From: Salinisphaera sp002433465
GTDB taxonomy: Bacteria; Pseudomonadota; Gammaproteobacteria; Nevskiales; Salinisphaeraceae
Length of the DNA stretch: 64,000 nucleotides
Reading direction: 5' to 3'
Assembly: GCF_040361435.1 (NCBI RefSeq)
Contig: NZ_APNL01000014.1
Location: 1 to 64,000 of the forward strand
Of the stretch, positions 44,856-53,015 are shown piece after piece. Under the pieces are notes generated by a model, which did no database searches, was not told where the DNA came from, and worked only from the letters and a program-made list of their open reading frames with translations. A program made the translations under genes and the position numbers. Positions within the stretch are counted from its first letter, which is position 1. Each line of letters opens with the position of its first letter.

Positions 44856-45343
44856 GGTGGCGGAGCGCCGGCTGTCGAGCGGTCGAGGTCGAACAACCGC
44901 CCGCACAGCGCGCCGGCCGCCAGTGCAAGCGGGGTGAAAGCGATGGCCTGCAGGTGCTCTGCGTCGGCCGCCCATAGCGCAGCGACCGAAATCTGGAGCA
45001 GCCAGCCCAGCGTGCCGGCGAGCGCGCCCAGGCCCCAGCGGCTGCGATGGCCGCTGCGGTATTTCATCCAGCCATACAGTGCCCCGGCCACGGCCGCCGA
45101 GGGGCCGGCAAAGAAATAGGCGAATATCGAGAAGAACAGCCAGCCGCCGAGCACTTCGTCATGGGTCACCGGCGAACCGGTAGGTGAAAGCAGCATTGCC
45201 GGTACCACGAATAGCGCGGTGCCGATCGGCGGCCCGGCCAGGGCGAAACGCCAGGCGCCGGCCCAGATCGGGCGCAGCGAGCCCTGGTCGCTTGAGCGTG
45301 GGTGCGGCGAACGACCCGGAGCCGGGCAGTGGTCAATGGTCAT
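44852..45343 (-). CDS. Small polytopic membrane protein
   Basis: A 163-residue protein starting at the ATG at 45343; an ATG ten codons earlier is possible. There are four hydrophobic segments (WRFALAGPPIGTALFVVPAM, GGWLFFSIFAYFFAGPSAAV, GALAGTLGWLLQISVAALWA, AIAFTPLALAAGALCGRLF). It overlaps the WG-repeat lipoprotein gene by 4 bp, so the two are translationally coupled and may work together. No family is recognised. Confidence 0.7.
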   Translation of the reverse strand: MTIDHCPAPGRSPHPRSSDQGSLRPIWAGAWRFALAGPPIGTALFVVPAMLLSPTGSPVTHDEVLGGWLFFSIFAYFFAGPSAAVAGALYGWMKYRSGHRSRWGLGALAGTLGWLLQISVAALWAADAEHLQAIAFTPLALAAGALCGRLFDLDRSTAGAPPP

Positions 45344-46076
45344 GCGGCACCAGGCGGGTCGGGATCGTTGCATAGTGTGCCCGACTCCGCCGTTCACTTA
45401 CCACGATCGATCGCGGGCAATTCTTTGATTTAAACTCTTTAATATCATCCGTTTGGGATCGACGCGTAACGTCGCTTGGCGATGACGGAAGAAGTTCCGG
45501 CATGCCCCCCGAGCCGGTTCGCATACTCGGTGCACTGTTTGTCGTCGCGGGTATGCGCCTACGCTCCGACTGTAGCGACGTTGGCACGATGATATTTCAG
45601 TTGGGCCAAAGCGATCCGCTCGCCGGGGCCACGCGACCGGTTCCTGAAAGCTTCAGAGCTCGCGTCGACGAGCGATTCGGCCCGTTCGGATAGCGGTGCT
45701 TCGAATCGATGGCGTCAAAGCAGAGCCCGTACGCGAGCAAGAGCAACCGGGGCACGAAGTTCTACACGTAGCGTCATCGCATGCGCGGGATCTTCGTCGA
45801 CGATCTCGGCGCCGGCCCGCGGCAGGCAATACGAAATGCCTGCGCCAAGGTGGGCGATGCGCGCAAAAAACCGGCCGCCCGGGCTCCCCGTGGGCGGCAC
45901 CACCGGTCAGGGAGCGCTGGGCGATGGCGGCACGTCGCGGACCTATTTAAAACAATGCCGGTATGGCTCGATTTCGATACGTTCGCCGGCGCGCCCCGAG
46001 AACATGCGATCGCGTGATCGATGCCGAGCTTGATTTCCCGAAAGCGTCTGACGTGCCGGCGACTGCGACCGCGCGC
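45344..46076. other. Intergenic region with a possible gene remnant
   Basis: No convincing complete gene. A minus-strand frame at 45715-45903 (GAGISYCLPRAGAEIVDED and on to the stop) has the codon look of a real protein end but no supported start. An AT-rich patch at 45420-45450 may be a promoter region. Confidence 0.4.
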
Positions 46077-46799
46077 TCAGCCGCGCGGCGGCCAGTTCTT
46101 GAACTGCTTGGGCCGCGGCGGCGCATAGGTGCGGCTCTTGGAGGTGGTCAGGCCCTGGCGGACCAGCCCTTCGGCCAGGCACACAGCCGCGGCCACGCCG
46201 TCGATCACCGGCACGCCGGTACGCTCGATCACCCGCTGGGTCAGCCCCGACATGCCGCCACAGCCCAGGCAGATCGCCTCGGCCCGGTCTTCTTCCACGG
46301 CGGCCACGGCCTGTTCGACGATGCGCTCGATGGCGGCGTCCGGGTCGCGTTCGAGATCGAGCACGGCCAGCCCGCTGGCACGCACCGAGGCACAGCGCCG
46401 GTCGAGGCCGGCCAGCAGCAGGCGGTCTTCGATGAGCGGCACGGCCCGGTCGAGGGTGGTGACCACCGAGTATTTGTGGCCGACGAACATCGCGCTCGCT
46501 GCCGCCGCTTCGGTGATATCCACCACCGGCACGTCGAACAGCTCCTGTAGCCCCTCGCGGCCGTGTTCGCCGTAGCCGGCCTGGATGATGGCGTCGTATT
46601 CGCCCTCGTAGGCACGAATGGTTTCCATCACCGCGATCGCGGCGAGATAGCTTTCATAGTTGCCTTCCACCGATTCGGCGCCGAACGCGGGCGTGAGGGG
46701 GACAATTTCGGTGCCGGGGGCGGCCACGCGCCGTGCCTGGGCGGCGATGGCGTCGGTCATGGAGGCAGTGGTGTTGACGTTGGCTATGAGAATTCGCAT
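46077..46799 (-). CDS. Asp/Glu/hydantoin racemase-family protein
   Basis: A 240-residue protein of the hydantoin/allantoin racemase family. The N-terminus MRILIANVNTT is typical, and the second catalytic Cys is present (CLGCGGM, C180). The first catalytic Cys position, usually CFGDPG or similar, reads QAGYGEHG, so this Cys is missing. It is the last gene of the ureide operon, separated from the transporter gene by a MITE-like element. Allantoin racemase is the expected role from context, but the missing residue suggests altered chemistry, such as a one-base mechanism or a lyase/decarboxylase. Confidence 0.8.
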   Translation of the reverse strand: MRILIANVNTTASMTDAIAAQARRVAAPGTEIVPLTPAFGAESVEGNYESYLAAIAVMETIRAYEGEYDAIIQAGYGEHGREGLQELFDVPVVDITEAAAASAMFVGHKYSVVTTLDRAVPLIEDRLLLAGLDRRCASVRASGLAVLDLERDPDAAIERIVEQAVAAVEEDRAEAICLGCGGMSGLTQRVIERTGVPVIDGVAAAVCLAEGLVRQGLTTSKSRTYAPPRPKQFKNWPPRG

Positions 46800-46819
46800 G
46801 CAATGCTCTTTTAAGTTGG

Positions 46820-47005
46820 GGAACCTCTGATCTGTTCATACACGGATCGCGTTTGGGCCAAACCGCCCTGCGGCAGGGCTTTTGCGCGCGCCTGAGCGGC
46901 GCGCATTCTTGTTTATTTGCAATCAGCAAACTGCGGCTCGCGGCTGCTCGTTGGTCGCGCGCAAAAGACTCCGGCGCGACCGTGCATGAATAGATCAGAG
47001 GTTCC
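46820..47005. mobile_element. MITE-like element with 30-bp terminal inverted repeats
   Basis: The ends are GGAACCTCTGATCTGTTCAT (46820 onward) and the inverse of GGAACCTCTGATCTATTCAT (ending at 47005), matching over about 30 bp with three differences. The 186-bp unit encodes nothing. The interior has hairpins: GCCCTG-CGG-CAGGGC-TTTT (46865-46883) and GCGCGC...GCGCGC. The right end touches the stop codon of the NCS1 transporter gene. This is the structure of a non-autonomous element mobilised by a full-length IS with the same ends. Confidence 0.75.
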
Positions 47006-48514
47006 TTAGATACCGGGGCGCGAAATGCCTGCGCCGCTGACGTCGTTGAAGCGCTGGCCGCGCGGGGTGAACAACAGATACAGCACTGCCGCCAGGGCCG
47101 CGCCGAAGAACCAGGAAAAGCCTGCGACGTAGTCGAAGGCGGGCACGAGCGCGACCACCACGGCGACGACGGCCGAGGGGATCAACGCGGCGAAGGCCCG
47201 CCGGTTGATGCCGCCGCTGTAGTGGTAGTCGCCGTCCGGGCGTTCGCTGTAGAGATCGGGCACGTTCACCCGCTCGCGGCGCAACAGCCAATAGTCGGCC
47301 ATGATCACGCCGAAGAATGGCCCGAGCACGGCACCGAGGCCGCCCAGGAAGTACTCGATCACGAGCGGGCTGTTGTAGAGATTCCAGGGCAGGATCGCCG
47401 CGCCCAGCACCGCGCTGATCACCCCCGCGCGCTTGAAGTTGAGCGCGCGCGGCGCGATATCGGCCAGGGTATAGATCGGGGCCACGAAGTTGGCCACCAG
47501 ATTGACCGCCACGGTGAGCACGATCAACGCCAGGCTGGCCGGTATCTGCAGCCAGGGCTGGGCCATGCTGCTGACGATATCGGCCGGGCTCTGGATAATC
47601 TGGCCGTCAATCTGAAACTGAGCGCCGGCGAGTATCACCACGATCGCGGCGAACAGCATCATGTTGAGCGGAATGCCGGCCAGGTTGCCCACCACGATGG
47701 CCCGCCGGCTCTTGGCACAGCGGGTGAAATCGCTGAAGTTGAGCGCGAAGGTGGCATAGATGACCACCCAAAGGCCCGCGCCGGCAGAGATCTTCTGCCA
47801 CATTGCCGCCCCGGTGAGCGGCTCGTCGATCGACCAGGCCATGGTGAAGTTGGCCTGGGCCAGCACCCAGATCGCCAGCAGCGCCATGGTGGTGAGGATC
47901 ACCGGCCCGGCCAGCGATACATAACGGCGCACCATGGCCATGCCATAGCTCACGATCACCACCTGCAACAGCCAGAGCGCGGAAAACGAGATCCAGCCGA
48001 GCAGCGACAGCCCCAGGATCTGGGTCTGTTCCAACGATGCCAGGCCCGGGGCGAGGGTCACCAGCACCACGTTGAGCACTTCGGCGGCGAGGAACGTCTG
48101 AATACCGAACCAGACGATGGCCACCGCGCCGCGGGCAATGGCGGCAATACGCCCGCCGTGGATGCCGAAGGCAATCCGGCTCATCACCGGAAAGGGCACC
48201 CCCGTGCGCTCGCCCACGAAGCCGGACAGGGTAAGCATGACGAACAGCACCAGCCCGCCGATGAGCATGGTGGTGAGGATCTGCCAGGCGCCCAGGCCGA
48301 GGGCGAACAGGCCGATGGCAAAGGTGTAATTGCCCAGGCTGTGGACGTCGTTCGCCCACAGGGTGAACACGTTGTAAGCGCCCCAGGGGCGAAAGTCGCG
48401 CTGCACGGGGGCGAGGTCGTTGTTGTACAGGCGCGGGCTGGGCTTGGGCACGTCGGCCGGGCGGCCGGTGTAGTCGACGTCGGCGGTGCCCGCGGGAGCG
48501 GCGTGATCGTTCAT
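47006..48514 (-). CDS. NCS1-family transporter, probably allantoin permease
   Basis: A 502-residue membrane protein with about 12 spans. LYNNDLAPV and GAYNVFTLWANDVHSLGNYTF are the NCS1 N-terminal motifs. NCS1 carriers take up allantoin, hydantoin, cytosine and similar compounds with protons or sodium. It overlaps the ureidoglycolate lyase gene by 4 bp and shares the ureide operon with puuE and UGlyAH, so allantoin is the likely substrate. Its stop codon abuts the MITE-like element. Confidence 0.9.
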   Translation of the reverse strand: MNDHAAPAGTADVDYTGRPADVPKPSPRLYNNDLAPVQRDFRPWGAYNVFTLWANDVHSLGNYTFAIGLFALGLGAWQILTTMLIGGLVLFVMLTLSGFVGERTGVPFPVMSRIAFGIHGGRIAAIARGAVAIVWFGIQTFLAAEVLNVVLVTLAPGLASLEQTQILGLSLLGWISFSALWLLQVVIVSYGMAMVRRYVSLAGPVILTTMALLAIWVLAQANFTMAWSIDEPLTGAAMWQKISAGAGLWVVIYATFALNFSDFTRCAKSRRAIVVGNLAGIPLNMMLFAAIVVILAGAQFQIDGQIIQSPADIVSSMAQPWLQIPASLALIVLTVAVNLVANFVAPIYTLADIAPRALNFKRAGVISAVLGAAILPWNLYNSPLVIEYFLGGLGAVLGPFFGVIMADYWLLRRERVNVPDLYSERPDGDYHYSGGINRRAFAALIPSAVVAVVVALVPAFDYVAGFSWFFGAALAAVLYLLFTPRGQRFNDVSGAGISRPGI

Positions 48515-49050
48515 CGCTGGCCTCCCGTCGTGTCGGCCACATCCACGGCCATGGCCGCGTCGATGGCCACTTCATCGCAGTTGGTTTCGGGCCCGGCACG
48601 ATGCACTTCCACGAATTCGCAGACGCGATCGAGGGCGATCATGGGGTGATGCCATACCCCGCGCCGGTAGTTGATGCCCTGATCGCCCGTGGCCACGAAC
48701 GCCCGCAGCGATTCGGGTTTGGGCGCATCGCCGGCGGGTGCGACCACCACGATATAGCGCTGGCCGTCGACCGGCACGAATGCCTGGCTGGACAGCGGAT
48801 GGCGTTCCATCAGGCGCAGGGCCACCGGCAGCGTTTCCGGCTGGCAGCGCATGCGGCTGATGGTCGGGCGTCCGCCGTCGGCGCCCAGCTCCAGCGTGGC
48901 CAGGTCGGCAAAGCGTTCGCCCATGCCCTGATTGATGGCGTTCGGCGTGGTGGTGGATTCGATCACGTCGCCGAACGGCGCGAAGGTATCGGCGCGCAGC
49001 GGCTCGGCCTGCAGTACCGCAGGCCGGCCGGGCGGGGTGGTATCGGGCAT
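48511..49050 (-). CDS. allA: Ureidoglycolate lyase
   Basis: A 179-residue cupin-type enzyme that splits ureidoglycolate to glyoxylate and urea. Typical motifs are TFAPFGDVIE, NQGMGERFADLA, MERHPLSSQAFVPVDGQRY and INYRRGVWHHPMIAL. It has a GGAG ribosome site, starts 50 bp after puuE, and overlaps the transporter start (ATGA). Confidence 0.93.
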   Translation of the reverse strand: MPDTTPPGRPAVLQAEPLRADTFAPFGDVIESTTTPNAINQGMGERFADLATLELGADGGRPTISRMRCQPETLPVALRLMERHPLSSQAFVPVDGQRYIVVVAPAGDAPKPESLRAFVATGDQGINYRRGVWHHPMIALDRVCEFVEVHRAGPETNCDEVAIDAAMAVDVADTTGGQR

Positions 49051-49099
49051 CGGGGCTCCTCCGGGGTCGTTTTATGCAAGCCGCTGAAGCGGCCTTTTC

Positions 49100-50032
49100 T
49101 TATTGATCGGCGTTATGCGGGTGCGTGGCGCGCCAGTGGCGGGCGATGTCCTGGCGCTGGCACACCCAGGCGTCGTCGTGCGAACGCACGTAGTCCAGAA
49201 AACGGGCCACCGCGGCGGCACGCGCCGGGCGCCCGGCCACGCGACAATGCAGGCCGACCGACAGCATCTTCGGCGCGGTTTCGCCCTCGGCATAGAGCAC
49301 GTCGAAGGCGTCTTTCAGATAGTTGTAGAACTGCTCGCCGCTGTTGAAGCCCTGCGGGGCCACAAAGCGCATATCGTTGGTATCCAGCGTGTAGGGCACG
49401 ATCAGCTGGGGCTCGCCGTTGACGTCTTCCCAGTAGGGCAGGTCGTCGGCGTAGGAATCGGCGTCGTAGAGAAAGCCGCCGTGTTCGGCCACCAGCCGGC
49501 GCGTGTTCGGCCCGCAGCGGCCGGTATACCAGCCCACCGGCGTCTGCCCGGTGATGCGCTCGATGGCAGCCACCGCCTTGGCGATATGCTCGCGCTCGGT
49601 GGCCTCATCCACGTGCTGATAGTCGATCCAGCGCCAGCCGTGGGAGGCGATCTCGAAGCCGGCATCCACCATCGCCTGCGCTGCCTGCGGGTTGCGCTCC
49701 AGGGCCATGCCCACGGCAAACACCGTCGCGGTCAGCTCGCGCTCGGTGAATAGCCGCAGCAAACGCCAGAAGCCGGCCCGGCTGCCGTATTCGTAGAGCC
49801 ATTCCATGCTCATGTGGCGTACGCCTTCGCGGGCGTCGGTGCCCACCATTTCCGACAGAAAGCTCTCGGAGGCCGCATCGCCGTGGAGGATGTTGTTCTC
49901 TGCGCCTTCTTCGTAGTTGATGACGAACTGCACCGCGATGCGGGCATTGCCCGGCCACTGGGCATGCGGCGGCTGGCCGGCATAGCCGACGAGATCGCGG
50001 GGGTAGGAACGGTCGATATCGGTTTCGCTCAT
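49100..50032 (-). CDS. puuE: Allantoinase of the PuuE (polysaccharide-deacetylase-like) type
   Basis: A 310-residue hydrolase opening allantoin to allantoate without a metallo-dependent amidohydrolase fold. The family motifs FVINYEEGAENNILHGD, EYGSRAGFWRLLRLF, ASHGWRWIDYQ and GWYTGRCGPNTRRL match PuuE proteins. It lies between the GntR gene and allA on the same strand, 43 bp after gntR. Confidence 0.94.
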   Translation of the reverse strand: MSETDIDRSYPRDLVGYAGQPPHAQWPGNARIAVQFVINYEEGAENNILHGDAASESFLSEMVGTDAREGVRHMSMEWLYEYGSRAGFWRLLRLFTERELTATVFAVGMALERNPQAAQAMVDAGFEIASHGWRWIDYQHVDEATEREHIAKAVAAIERITGQTPVGWYTGRCGPNTRRLVAEHGGFLYDADSYADDLPYWEDVNGEPQLIVPYTLDTNDMRFVAPQGFNSGEQFYNYLKDAFDVLYAEGETAPKMLSVGLHCRVAGRPARAAAVARFLDYVRSHDDAWVCQRQDIARHWRATHPHNADQ

Positions 50033-50075
50033 GGCAACGGTATCCGGGTCGGGTAAACGGTTGGGCGGTGGCCGG

Positions 50076-50768
50076 TCAGCGCGCGCGGCCGAGCATGTCG
50101 GCCAGGGCGTTGGGGCCGGCCGGCTCGAGTTCGAGCGCGTCGAGGCAGGCCATCAGGTGCTCGTGCATGGCTCGGCGCGCGGTGGCCCCGTCGCCGGCTT
50201 CGATGGCGTCCAGCAGCTCGTCGTGGGCGTCGTGCGAGCACAGCTCCGCTTCACGCGGGCGATACAGGGCGATGATCAGCGACGTCTGACCAATCAGTTC
50301 GTCGAGAAAATCGCGCAACACCGGGTTGCCATGCAGACGCGCCAGCGCGCGATGAAAATCGCCTGATTCGGCGATCGACTCGGCCGCATCGGTTTCGCTT
50401 GCCGGGCCGTGGTGATCGTGTGCCAGCGTGGCGCGCAGGGCCGCGATATCGGCCGGCGTGAAGCGCGTCATGCTGTCTTCGAGCATGGCGGCTTCCAGCG
50501 TCGCCCGGGCGGCGAACACCTCGCGCGCCTGGGCGGCACTGGGCTGGGCCACGCGCGCGCCGCGGTTGGCGCGGATCTCGACGAGCTTGCGGCTAGACAA
50601 CTGGAACAACGCCTTGCGCACCACCGTACGGCTCACGTCGTACAGCTCGCCCAGGCGTTCCTCCGACAGGCGCGTGCCCGGCGGCATGCGCTGGTCGTAG
50701 ATCGCGCGGGTAATATCCGCCTCGATGCGGCGATCGACCGACAGCGTTTCGTCCTGCTTGTCGCTCAT
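50076..50768 (-). CDS. GntR-family (FadR subgroup) regulator of the ureide operon
   Basis: A 230-residue regulator. The N-terminal winged helix is about residues 15-75 (MPPGTRLSEERLGELYDVSRTVVRKAL). The C-terminal FCD ligand domain has the usual metal ligands (D/H-rich region SGDFHRALARLHGN, DAHDELLDAIEAGD). It is encoded inside the operon, overlapping the ureidoglycine aminohydrolase stop by 4 bp, so it is made with the enzymes it probably controls. The likely effector is a ureide such as allantoin or glyoxylate. Confidence 0.88.
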   Translation of the reverse strand: MSDKQDETLSVDRRIEADITRAIYDQRMPPGTRLSEERLGELYDVSRTVVRKALFQLSSRKLVEIRANRGARVAQPSAAQAREVFAARATLEAAMLEDSMTRFTPADIAALRATLAHDHHGPASETDAAESIAESGDFHRALARLHGNPVLRDFLDELIGQTSLIIALYRPREAELCSHDAHDELLDAIEAGDGATARRAMHEHLMACLDALELEPAGPNALADMLGRAR

Positions 50769-51613
50769 GCGCCGGCCCCTGGCCGGGCGAGCGGGCCCAT
50801 ACGCGGGTGGCGGTTGACGTCCTTGTACAGCAGATAGCGAAAACGCCCCGGCCCGGCGGCATAGCAGGCCTGCGGGCAGAAGGCGCGCAGCCACATGAAG
50901 TCCCCGGCCTCGACCTCTACCCAGTCCTCGTTGAGCTGGTAGATCGCCTTGCCTTCGAGCACGTACAGCCCGTGCTCCATCACATGCGTTTCCGAAAACG
51001 GAATCACGCCGCCCGGCTCGAAGGTCACGATCGTTACATGCATGTCGTGCGACAGATCGTCGGCATCCACGAAGCGACTGGTCGCCCACACGCCGTTGCA
51101 GTCCGGCATGTAGGCAGGGGCCACATCGTCATCGTGGGTCACGAACGAGGCCGGCGCGGCGATGCCGGCCACTGGCTCATAGGCCTTGCGTATCCACTGA
51201 AAGCGCAGCGGCTCGTCGCCGTCGTTGTGCAGCGACCACGGGGCATCCGGGGCGAGGAATACATAGCTCCCCGCACGCAGCGCATGCGTATCGCCGCCAA
51301 GCGTGAGCGACCCACGGCCGGCGAGCACGAACAACACCCCTTCCACGCCGGCCTCCGGCTCGCCCTGGTCACAGCCGCCGCCGGGAGCGACCTCCATCGC
51401 GTACTGGGCAAAGGTTTCGGCAAAGCCGGACAGCGGCCGCGCCAGAATCCAGGCCCGCGTATCGCGCCAGTGCGGCAGCTTGCTTGTGACGATATCCCGC
51501 ATCGTGCCGGCCGGAATCACCGCATAGGCGGTCTTGAACACGGCGCGATCGACCGTGCGATCAGTCTGCGGCGGCAGGCCGCCGGGCGGGAATGCGTAGC
51601 TGCGGTCGGTCAT
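50765..51613 (-). CDS. allE: (S)-ureidoglycine aminohydrolase
   Basis: A 282-residue bicupin enzyme that releases ammonia from (S)-ureidoglycine to give ureidoglycolate. The second cupin has the manganese ligands in SETHVMEHGLYVLEG (Glu, His, His) and FCPQACYAAG (Gln). GGGCDQGEPEAGVEGVLFVL is in the first cupin. It is the first gene of the ureide operon. Its substrate is made from allantoate by AllC, which is not in this window. Confidence 0.94.
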   Translation of the reverse strand: MTDRSYAFPPGGLPPQTDRTVDRAVFKTAYAVIPAGTMRDIVTSKLPHWRDTRAWILARPLSGFAETFAQYAMEVAPGGGCDQGEPEAGVEGVLFVLAGRGSLTLGGDTHALRAGSYVFLAPDAPWSLHNDGDEPLRFQWIRKAYEPVAGIAAPASFVTHDDDVAPAYMPDCNGVWATSRFVDADDLSHDMHVTIVTFEPGGVIPFSETHVMEHGLYVLEGKAIYQLNEDWVEVEAGDFMWLRAFCPQACYAAGPGRFRYLLYKDVNRHPRMGPLARPGAGA

Positions 51614-52141
51614 CGTGGGTATCGCTCGACGAAAGAGTTATCTGGATACTAACGGCCAGCATGATTGGATACAATTCATAGCAGGCACAGTAGACAATCG
51701 TCTAAGCCACCGCATCGCATGCTGTGACCGGCAATAGCGAACCCCTTCGAGTCGGGCAGTAGAGAGATTGCGCCGCCTCAGGCAAAGGACAGCGACAGCG
51801 GCTTTACGGGGCGAGTCGATAGGCAGGCCACGACGGGCTTGACCCTATCGGTTCGAATACTCGTCGCGCTCCGGCTAGCGTGAGCGCGCGGCGCACTGGC
51901 GCCGTTTTCCTTTCATAGGCCTCGCGTAGTCCAAATCGGTGCAGCACGTCCGCCCCGGTAATAACCGTATCCATTGCACGGCCTTGCATCGGGTTCGCCC
52001 TGCGACGAATGGCGGATAACGGCGTAGCAACGAGTCCCTTCCGTCGCCACGCGTTTTATGGAATGTTGCCGTTTCGGCTTTGGTGACGCGCCTGCGTGCC
52101 AGCCGGCCCGCGGCGAGCTGCCGCGTGAGACGAGGGGGACC
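51614..52141. other. Regulatory intergenic region upstream of the ureide operon
   Basis: It holds the operon promoter and operator-like sites (51643-51675). A short minus-strand frame at 51804-51974 (ITGADVLHRFGLREAYERKT) has GC-rich codon bias but no supported ribosome site. Nothing else is clear. Confidence 0.45.
51643..51675. promoter_or_regulatory. Candidate GntR operator pair
   Basis: TGGATAC occurs twice, 23 bp apart (51643-51649 and 51666-51672). The second is inside the near-palindrome ATTGGATACAAT (51664-51675), which resembles operators of FadR-type GntR regulators. They lie 30-60 bp upstream of the first operon gene, in an AT-rich patch. Confidence 0.5.
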
Positions 52142-52462
52142 ATGAACTACCGAATCATCGCCGCGCTGGCGTTACTCGCCGGCGCCACCACGGCTGCACA
52201 AGCCGATCCCGCCAATGCGCTCGGCCGTGCCGTCGGCAGTTTCAGTAGCGGCGTCAGCCAGGCTGCCATGCAGCCGCTCATCAACAGCCAACCGCAATGG
52301 ATCACCATCGCGCCGCGCTCCAAGGAAGAGTGTTTCGCCGAATCCGACGGAGTCATTAACTCGACGTTTGTCCGTTGCCGCCGTGGGCGTCAGGAACTGA
52401 CGCGGTTCGATGCGGCGGGGAGTCGGGTGGTGTTGAGTGAGCGGGGGATTCCGGAGTGGTGA
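52142..52462 (+). CDS. Small secreted protein
   Basis: A 106-residue protein. The signal peptide is MNYRIIAALALLAGATTAAQA, with cleavage near residue 21. The mature part contains two Cys (EECFAE, VRCRRG) and the segment SFSSGVSQAAMQPLINSQPQWITI. The ATG follows GAGGGGGACC. No family is recognised. It is the last core-type gene before the cassette array. Confidence 0.65.
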   Translation: MNYRIIAALALLAGATTAAQADPANALGRAVGSFSSGVSQAAMQPLINSQPQWITIAPRSKEECFAESDGVINSTFVRCRRGRQELTRFDAAGSRVVLSERGIPEW

Positions 52463-52653
52463 GCGCTCTACGCACTAAATATCTAATCGACGATGCTACG
52501 GATTCGGATAGCAGCGGGAAATTCCGTTCCACGCTCGATAAAGCGGGCGTTGTTTTATTGCTATGCGAAAAGGGCTTCAGGCGCTATACCTAGCTTCGTT
52601 CGTATACTTGGCGTTGGGTATAGTTAAAAAACGTTAAATGAGAGAGGGGAGAA

Positions 52654-52917
52654 ATGGCAAAAGGCTACGCATGTCCGGAGTGCGGGAACCATACCGGTCG
52701 GTATCGTAACGGCGCATACCATTGCAGCACTCAACAGTGTCGTGCCGTCTGGTGGAGCGCATTTGATAAACCATCTGCTGGCTCAAAACGCAAAGGTTTT
52801 CGGTGCTCAACCTGCGGAAATCAAACTTTGCATCCGGTGGCAGATGTTGCGAACGCTAAAGTTTGGCGCTGTAGCGTATGCGCCACCACCGTTGTAAAAG
52901 CTGCGGCGGCGGAATGA
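52654..52917 (+). CDS. Cassette 1: double zinc-ribbon protein
   Basis: An 87-residue small protein. The first zinc ribbon has CPEC and the later CSTQQC; the second has CSTC and CSVC. Between them is a Lys/Arg-rich linker (SAGSKRKGF). It may bind nucleic acid or another protein. The ribosome site AGGGGAG is very close to the ATG. It is followed directly by attC 1. The family is not recognised, and the function is unknown. Confidence 0.8.
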   Translation: MAKGYACPECGNHTGRYRNGAYHCSTQQCRAVWWSAFDKPSAGSKRKGFRCSTCGNQTLHPVADVANAKVWRCSVCATTVVKAAAAE

Positions 52918-52920
52918 GAT

Positions 52921-52995
52921 ACCCCACAGGTCGCTGCAGTTGACTGCCCAAAGCGCTGGCGCGCTTCGGGCGGCAACTGAGCTTAGGCGTTGGGT
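52921..52995 (+). repeat. attC site 1 (75 bp)
   Basis: The left end is ACCCCAC (one base from RYYYAAC), the inner arms are GCAGTTGACTGCCC and GGGCGGCAACTGAGC with an AAGCGC/GCGCTT inner stem, and the right end is GTTGGGT (52989-52995). Recombination would occur between G and TT of the right core. Confidence 0.88.
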
Positions 52996-53015
52996 GAAAC
53001 AATAACGGGGGATGC

